From DASZHJ01 sp035604335 (lineage in GTDB: Bacteria > Pseudomonadota > Alphaproteobacteria > ATCC43930 > CGMCC-115725), in assembly GCA_035604335.1 (NCBI GenBank), contig DATNIT010000125.1, positions 1 to 18,377 of the forward strand: DNA of 18,377 nt, read 5' to 3'. The notes under the pieces are model-generated. The model did not search any database. It saw nothing but the letters and a program-made list of their open reading frames with translations, and had not been told where the DNA came from. Positions 13,953-18,377 of this stretch are shown here, piece after piece (positions within the stretch are counted from its first letter, which is position 1; each line of letters starts with the position of its first letter). Position numbers and translations under genes: made by a program.

Positions 13953-14666
13953 TCAGAGATAGATACTGCGCACGATGTCCTCTTGGGACCTGCCAGCGAC
14001 GCGCAGGTTCCCGTGCTCGGTTACGAGTCCATCCCGCAGGATGAGAAAACGGTCGGCCACGGCAAGTGCCAGCTTGATGTTCTGCTCGACCATGAGCATG
14101 GTGGTGCCAGCCGCTTTCAGACGCTGCATGATGTTGCCGATCTCGTTTACAAACTTGGGCGCGAGCCCACCGGAAGGCTCATCGAGCAGGAGGATTTTGG
14201 GCTGCCCCATGAGGGCACGCGCGATCGCGACCATCTGCTGCTCGCCTCCCGACATGAGCCGCACACGCTGGCTCCGGCGCTCGGCCAAGCGCGGGAAATA
14301 CTCATAGCACTGCTGGATCATGTGCACGACCGGAACGCCGCGCGGCGCTGCGGCGCCGAGCCGCAGATTTTCCTCAACTGTCATGTCGGGGAATAGGTCG
14401 CGGCCTTGGGACACCTGCACCACGCCCTTGCGAAAGACCCGATGGGGCGGCTCACCGATCATCTCCTTGCCCTCGAGTCGGATCGAGCCTCGCCAGGGCC
14501 GCACGAAGCCGCTCACCGTGTTGAGCGCCGTCGACTTGCCGCTGCCGTTGGCCCCGAGCAGGGTCACGACCTCGCCGCGGCACACGGCAAAATCGACACC
14601 GAACAGGATCTGCTTGTTCGCGTAGCCGGCCTCGAGCCTTTCGACGATCAGCAGGTCCTCAGGCAT
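13953..14666 (-). CDS. livF: branched-chain amino acid-type ABC transporter ATP-binding protein, LivF family (second importer)
   Basis: This is a 237-residue ATPase. Walker A is GANGSGKS at 38-45, the Q-loop region VVQVSQGRDLFPDMTVEEN is LivF-like, the signature is MSGGEQQ, Walker B is ILLLDEPSGGL, and VEQN replaces the LivG VEH. The frame is open up to 14741, but MPEDLLIVERLEAGY at 14666 is the proper start because LivF proteins begin about six residues before this first strand. That start overlaps the LivG stop by 8 nt, the same overlap seen in the first importer. It belongs to the second, leftward transporter operon. Confidence 0.94.
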   Translation of the reverse strand: MPEDLLIVERLEAGYANKQILFGVDFAVCRGEVVTLLGANGSGKSTALNTVSGFVRPWRGSIRLEGKEMIGEPPHRVFRKGVVQVSQGRDLFPDMTVEENLRLGAAAPRGVPVVHMIQQCYEYFPRLAERRSQRVRLMSGGEQQMVAIARALMGQPKILLLDEPSGGLAPKFVNEIGNIMQRLKAAGTTMLMVEQNIKLALAVADRFLILRDGLVTEHGNLRVAGRSQEDIVRSIYL

Positions 14667-15423
14667 GGCCGAGATAGGCCTCCAGAACCTGCTTGTCGGC
14701 GCGGACCTCCGCGGGTGTGCCGTCGGCGATCTTCTCGCCATAGTTCAGCACCACAATGCGGTCCGACACGTTCATCACAAGTTCGATCGCATGCTCGATC
14801 AGCAGAATACCGAGCCCTTCCTTCTTGGCGAGGCGGTGAATCGTCCGCACGAGCTGTTCACGGACCGGCGGCGCCAGACCGACCGCAGGTTCGTCAAGAA
14901 GCAGAAGCGGCGGGTTGGTCGCGAGCGCCCGCACGATCTCGACCATGCGCTGTTGGCCGCCAGAAAGATCCTTGGCGAGCTGACGCTCGAGATGGCGAAC
15001 TCCCATGATATCGAGGAGGCGTCGCGCCTCGGCTACGGCCTCCCGCTCGGCGGTCCGCGCAGCCCGCGAGCCAAACAGAACGCCAAGCAGGCTGCCTCCG
15101 ACTCGGCCATGCAGCCCAGCGAGGACATTCTCGAGCACCGTCAACTCGCCGAACAGGCCACCGTTCTGGAATGTGCGGCGCACGCCGCGCGAAGAGATCT
15201 CGTGCGGGGTCAGTCCGTCGATGCGCGTGCCGGACAGGGTGATGCCACCTTCCGCCAGCTCGACATAGCCGGTAATCGCATTGAACAGCGAGGTCTTGCC
15301 TGCTCCGTTCGGGCCGATAACCGCAACGATCTCGCCAGCTGCCACGCCCAGGCTCACCGCGGAAAGCGCCTGCACCCCGTCGAAGCGGACTGATACGCCT
15401 GTAAGCTCAAGCAGCTGCGCCAT
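14659..15423 (-). CDS. livG: branched-chain amino acid-type ABC transporter ATP-binding protein, LivG family (second importer)
   Basis: This 254-residue ATPase has Walker A GPNGAGKT at 37-44, the LivG-type RRTFQNGGLFGELTVLEN stretch, a canonical signature LSGGQQ, Walker B LLLLDEPAVGL and a VEH-like IEH switch. Its intact signature contrasts with LSFREQ in the first importer's LivG. The start ATG lies 2 nt after the LivM stop. It works with the adjacent LivF to energise the second importer. Confidence 0.95.
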   Translation of the reverse strand: MAQLLELTGVSVRFDGVQALSAVSLGVAAGEIVAVIGPNGAGKTSLFNAITGYVELAEGGITLSGTRIDGLTPHEISSRGVRRTFQNGGLFGELTVLENVLAGLHGRVGGSLLGVLFGSRAARTAEREAVAEARRLLDIMGVRHLERQLAKDLSGGQQRMVEIVRALATNPPLLLLDEPAVGLAPPVREQLVRTIHRLAKKEGLGILLIEHAIELVMNVSDRIVVLNYGEKIADGTPAEVRADKQVLEAYLGHA

Positions 15424-15425
15424 GG

Positions 15426-16406
15426 CTATTCCCGGTAGTAGCGGTCGCGGATGGCCGGAATGAACCGCGCCAGTATGCTCACAAAGCCCCGCGGCAGGAA
15501 CAACAGGATCACCAACATCAGCGTCGCGAGCAGAAGCTCCTCGAAGCCGGGCAGATCCCGGATGAACTCCGGTGCGGCGGTCAGGATCACGGCGCCCAAA
15601 ATAGAGCCGCCGAGGCTCGCCAGCCCGCCGATCGTCACGATGGCGAAATGGACGATGAGCTCGAGCAGGTTGAACGCCTCGGGCGAAACCTGTCGGACGA
15701 GTGCGGCATAGAGCCCGCCGCCGACGCCGACGACGAAGCCGCTCCAGGCGAACGCCAGCACGATGTAGCGTGCGGTGTGGATTCCGACGGAGGCCGCCGC
15801 GAGCTCGTTGTCCCGAATCGACATGAAGGCTCGGCCAAAGCGGGAGCGCAGCAGGTTCGACGTCGAGACGACCAGGGCCACCACCACGAACAGGAACACA
15901 TAAAACTTGCCATAGTCGTTTTTAAGCGCGATGCCGCCAATGAACGGAAGCGGCACATGCAAGCCCATCGAACCGAGAGTCACGCTTTCCGCGTGGACGT
16001 AGACCCAGCGCATGAGCTCGCCGAGTGCCAGCGTGATGATCGCGAGGTAGAAGCCGCGCACGCCGCGCAGCGCCGGAAGGCTGACCAGCGCACCGGCGCC
16101 GGCCCCCACCAGTCCGCCCGCAACGAGCGCCAGCGGAAACGGCACTTGGAAGTGATACATGAGGAGGCCGGTCGTGTAGGCACCTATCCCGAAGAACGCC
16201 GCGTTCGCGAACGCGAGCTGCCCCAGATTCCCGATCACGATATTGAAGCCGACCCCGACCAACACATAGACCAGGATGAGATTGACGATATACTGGATAT
16301 AGTCATTGACTAAGATTGGAATAGCGAGCGCCAGAACTGGTACGACGTAGAAGATGCGCGGCTCGCTCAGCCATCGCTTATCCGACACGTGTCTCCCGAT
16401 TGCCAT
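15426..16406 (-). CDS. livM: branched-chain amino acid-type ABC transporter permease, LivM family (second importer)
   Basis: This 326-residue membrane protein has the LivM motif GNLGQLAFANAAFFGIGAYT at 59-78, multiple hydrophobic helices, the cytoplasmic loop FMSIRDNELAAASVGIHTARYIVLAFAW (a conserved coupling region) and LFLPRGFVSIL near the end. The frame extends up to 16454, inside LivH. I prefer ATG 16406, which lies 11 nt after the LivH stop, although its ribosome site (GGTG) is weak. It pairs with the LivH of this operon. Confidence 0.92.
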   Translation of the reverse strand: MAIGRHVSDKRWLSEPRIFYVVPVLALAIPILVNDYIQYIVNLILVYVLVGVGFNIVIGNLGQLAFANAAFFGIGAYTTGLLMYHFQVPFPLALVAGGLVGAGAGALVSLPALRGVRGFYLAIITLALGELMRWVYVHAESVTLGSMGLHVPLPFIGGIALKNDYGKFYVFLFVVVALVVSTSNLLRSRFGRAFMSIRDNELAAASVGIHTARYIVLAFAWSGFVVGVGGGLYAALVRQVSPEAFNLLELIVHFAIVTIGGLASLGGSILGAVILTAAPEFIRDLPGFEELLLATLMLVILLFLPRGFVSILARFIPAIRDRYYRE

Positions 16407-16416
16407 CACCGACGAT

Positions 16417-17286
16417 CTACACGCGGACGACCACTTGGCGGCCGAAGAGACCAACCGGGCGGACGAGAAGGACTAGAATGATCACCAGGTAAGCGGTGAT
16501 GTCGATAAAGCGCGAGCCAACATAGCCGCCGACCAACATCTCCATAACGCCCAGCAGCAGGCCCCCGATCACCGCCCCGGGGAAGGAGCCGAAGCCCCCG
16601 AGCGTCATCGCGGCGAAGCCGCGGATGAGGGTGGAGGCCGACATGTCGGGGTAGAGCAACGTCACCGGTGCAATCAAGATTCCACCCACCGCCGCCATCG
16701 CTGCACCGAGCCCCCACATGGCGCCGTGAAAGGCGCCGACGTTAATACCAACCAGCGCCGCGCCACGTTGTGACTGGAATACTGCTTGCGCCGTCTTGCC
16801 AACGGGCGTCACCGCAAAGAGCAGCCAAAGAAGGAAGAACAGTGCAATGGCGGATCCGGTAATGACGAGATCGCTGCTGTTAAGGACAACTGACCCGAGG
16901 AAAAAACTCTTGTCAGGATAGATCTTGGGGAAGGGCAGCACCTCACGGCCCCAGAACACCCGGGCAACTCCCCGCAGGAAGTACCCGACCGCGATCGCCA
17001 TCATGGCGAGCGAAAGATGCGGCCCGCGCAGGATCGGCCGGATCAGCCAATGCTGAATACCAACACCGGTAGCGAACAAAAGGCCGATTGCCAGCAAAGC
17101 GGCCGGGATGAAGGGGACCTTCGCGAAGATCACGAGCACGTAGACCGCGAAAGCCCCCGCCATCAGAAGATCGCCGTGGCCGAAGTTTACCACGGTAGTG
17201 GCGCGGTACACGACGGTCATGGCGAGCGCCACAAGAGCGTAGAGGCACCCTTGCGAGATGCCACTGAGAACAAGCTGAGCGAGCAT
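16417..17286 (-). CDS. livH: branched-chain amino acid-type ABC transporter permease, LivH family (second importer)
   Basis: This 289-residue membrane protein starts MLAQLVLSGISQGCLYALVALAM, the normal LivH opening. It has the canonical VNFGHGDLLMAGAF motif, the coupling loop AVFQSQRGAALVGINVG and the C-terminal GFAAMTLGGFGSFPGAVIGG block. An alternative GTG start at 17319 overlaps the binding-protein stop (GTGA) and would add 11 residues with a fair AAGG site. I prefer ATG 17286 because the added residues look unlike a LivH N-terminus. It forms the pore with LivM. Confidence 0.92.
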   Translation of the reverse strand: MLAQLVLSGISQGCLYALVALAMTVVYRATTVVNFGHGDLLMAGAFAVYVLVIFAKVPFIPAALLAIGLLFATGVGIQHWLIRPILRGPHLSLAMMAIAVGYFLRGVARVFWGREVLPFPKIYPDKSFFLGSVVLNSSDLVITGSAIALFFLLWLLFAVTPVGKTAQAVFQSQRGAALVGINVGAFHGAMWGLGAAMAAVGGILIAPVTLLYPDMSASTLIRGFAAMTLGGFGSFPGAVIGGLLLGVMEMLVGGYVGSRFIDITAYLVIILVLLVRPVGLFGRQVVVRV

Positions 17287-17315
17287 GCTCTCGCCCGACC
17301 GCGCCGTCCCTGCCC

Positions 17316-18377
17316 TCACTCCGCCTTCTTGCCCCAGGCCGAGTAGACCGAGAGCTTGCCGGCGTCGTCGTAGCCGATCGTGTAGAGGTCCTGCGCCCCC
17401 AGATGGTTGGTCGGCGAGAAGCTCAAAGTCCCAGCTAGAATCTCCGTATCGAAGTCATGCAGCTTGTTCATGGCCTCGACGAAGCGCTCCCGAGACACGT
17501 CCCTGCCGAGCGATTTGAGCACATCGACGACCGCGATGGCACTGCCGGCCCCGTAGAAGGAGTAGTCGGTCAGCTTTTCGCCCTGCGGCAGATACTTGGC
17601 GACGATGTCGTGCCACTTCTTCATGCGTGGGCTGTCGATGAGCGCCTTGTACAGAAAGCCCATGTAAAAGCCCTTCATTGCATCGGGGCCTCCGAGCCGA
17701 TTCTGGGTGCTCTGGAAGTCGGCTCCCAGCGAACCCACCATCGGCACGCCGAGCGCGTACTTGTGGGCGTCGCGCAGGAACACCGCGAGCTCAGGCTCGT
17801 AGAGGATCACCAGGATGAAGTCGGGCTTAACATCTTTGAGCTTTAGAACCTGCGCAGTGGCGTCGGTCTGGCCGCGCTCGAGCGTCACTTCAGCGACCGG
17901 CTCGAGCCCCTTGCCCTTGAGGTATTCGACGGCGGGATCGCGATAGCCCTTAGACCACTCGTTGGTATGCTCGATGATCGCGATCCTCTTCACCTCCGGC
18001 TTGGAGATGGCGAATTTCGCCATCGACACGCCCATGTCGAAACTGGTCTGGATCGCGTGGAAAATCGTCGGCACCACGGGCGACGAGATGTGCTGGTTCG
18101 CTGCCGTCGAGACTACCCAGGGTACGCCCGCCTCCTCGATCACCGGTTTCATGGCGAGAGCGACGCCGCTGCATACCCCGCCGTTGATCAAGAAGACTTT
18201 GTCTTGAGAGATCAGTTTCTTGGCAACCGCAACGCCCTTCGCCTCATTGCAAGCGGTGTCGCCGATAATGACGTCGAATTTGCGGCCGTTCACCCCGCCC
18301 TGGTCGTTGAAATAGCGATAGATCGACTGAACGCCGTAGACAGCGGCGCCAAAGCTCGAGTTTGGTCCGGTCATTGG
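17316..18377 (-). CDS. ABC transporter periplasmic substrate-binding protein, HAAT type (5' end beyond window)
   Basis: The last 353 residues of a type I periplasmic binding protein are present. The frame is open to the right edge, and the visible start (PMTGPNSSFG) matches the internal FGPLTG block of the first binding protein, so roughly 40-50 residues, including the signal peptide, lie outside. Conserved Cys in GDTACNEAK and GGVCSGVA match the disulphide pair of the other binding protein. Sequence differs substantially from the one at 3707-4894, so the two importers probably take related but distinct ligands. Its stop lies 29 nt before the LivH ATG. Confidence 0.92.
   Translation of the reverse strand, partial: PMTGPNSSFGAAVYGVQSIYRYFNDQGGVNGRKFDVIIGDTACNEAKGVAVAKKLISQDKVFLINGGVCSGVALAMKPVIEEAGVPWVVSTAANQHISSPVVPTIFHAIQTSFDMGVSMAKFAISKPEVKRIAIIEHTNEWSKGYRDPAVEYLKGKGLEPVAEVTLERGQTDATAQVLKLKDVKPDFILVILYEPELAVFLRDAHKYALGVPMVGSLGADFQSTQNRLGGPDAMKGFYMGFLYKALIDSPRMKKWHDIVAKYLPQGEKLTDYSFYGAGSAIAVVDVLKSLGRDVSRERFVEAMNKLHDFDTEILAGTLSFSPTNHLGAQDLYTIGYDDAGKLSVYSAWGKKAE

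Noticed and set aside
18372..18374. ATG as the start of the second binding protein
   Set aside because: The codon before it continues the frame and the residues match the internal FGPLTG block of the other binding protein, so the true start lies beyond the window.
1..18377. tRNA, rRNA, CRISPR arrays, insertion sequences, attachment sites
   Set aside because: None seen: no repeat-spacer pattern, transposase or integrase sequence, or terminal inverted repeats flanking a gene block.

Overview
The window is GC-rich, densely coding bacterial DNA with short intergenic gaps, ATGA-type start/stop overlaps and no mobile elements, tRNAs, rRNAs or CRISPR arrays that I could see. Gene content (HAAT/Liv-type ABC uptake systems, Rieske oxygenases, a FadR/FCD GntR regulator, Rut/Nic-type catabolic enzymes) fits a metabolically versatile high-GC proteobacterium. 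An alphaproteobacterium is my guess, but nothing in the window proves it.

Layout. (1) 1-1136, minus: a Rieske oxygenase alpha subunit that runs off the left edge. (2) 1137-1308: a divergent promoter region with two clean dyads (1187-1203 and 1231-1261). (3) 1309-12582, plus: one long apparent operon. Its order is a second Rieske alpha subunit, a NicX-type ring-cleaving dioxygenase, a complete branched-chain-amino-acid-type ABC importer (binding protein, LivH, LivM, LivG, LivF), a kynurenine-formamidase-like alpha/beta hydrolase, an FCD-type GntR regulator, a RutC/RidA-like protein, a RutD-like alpha/beta hydrolase and a second, divergent NicX paralogue. (4) 12583-12918: a convergent intergenic region with a strong hairpin and an AT-rich patch. 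(5) 12919-18377, minus: a second complete ABC importer of the same class, read as binding protein (cut by the right edge), LivH, LivM, LivG, LivF, followed by an M19-dipeptidase-like protein whose canonical metal ligands are partly missing.

How it may work. The plus operon reads as a self-contained pathway for a small N-containing compound, probably an N-heterocycle. The ABC importer would bring it in and a Rieske oxygenase would hydroxylate or dealkylate it. A NicX-type Fe(II) enzyme would open the ring to an N-formyl or N-acyl enamide, the formamidase-like hydrolase would remove the acyl group, and the RutC/RutD pair would handle an enamine/aminoacrylate-type product. This combination of Nic-type ring cleavage with Rut-type tail enzymes matches neither the classical nicotinate (Nic) nor pyrimidine (Rut) pathway as I know them: the window has no RutA/RutB, no xanthine-oxidase-type hydroxylase and no recognisable NicF. 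The substrate cannot be read from sequence. The pathway is inference; the family assignments are well supported.
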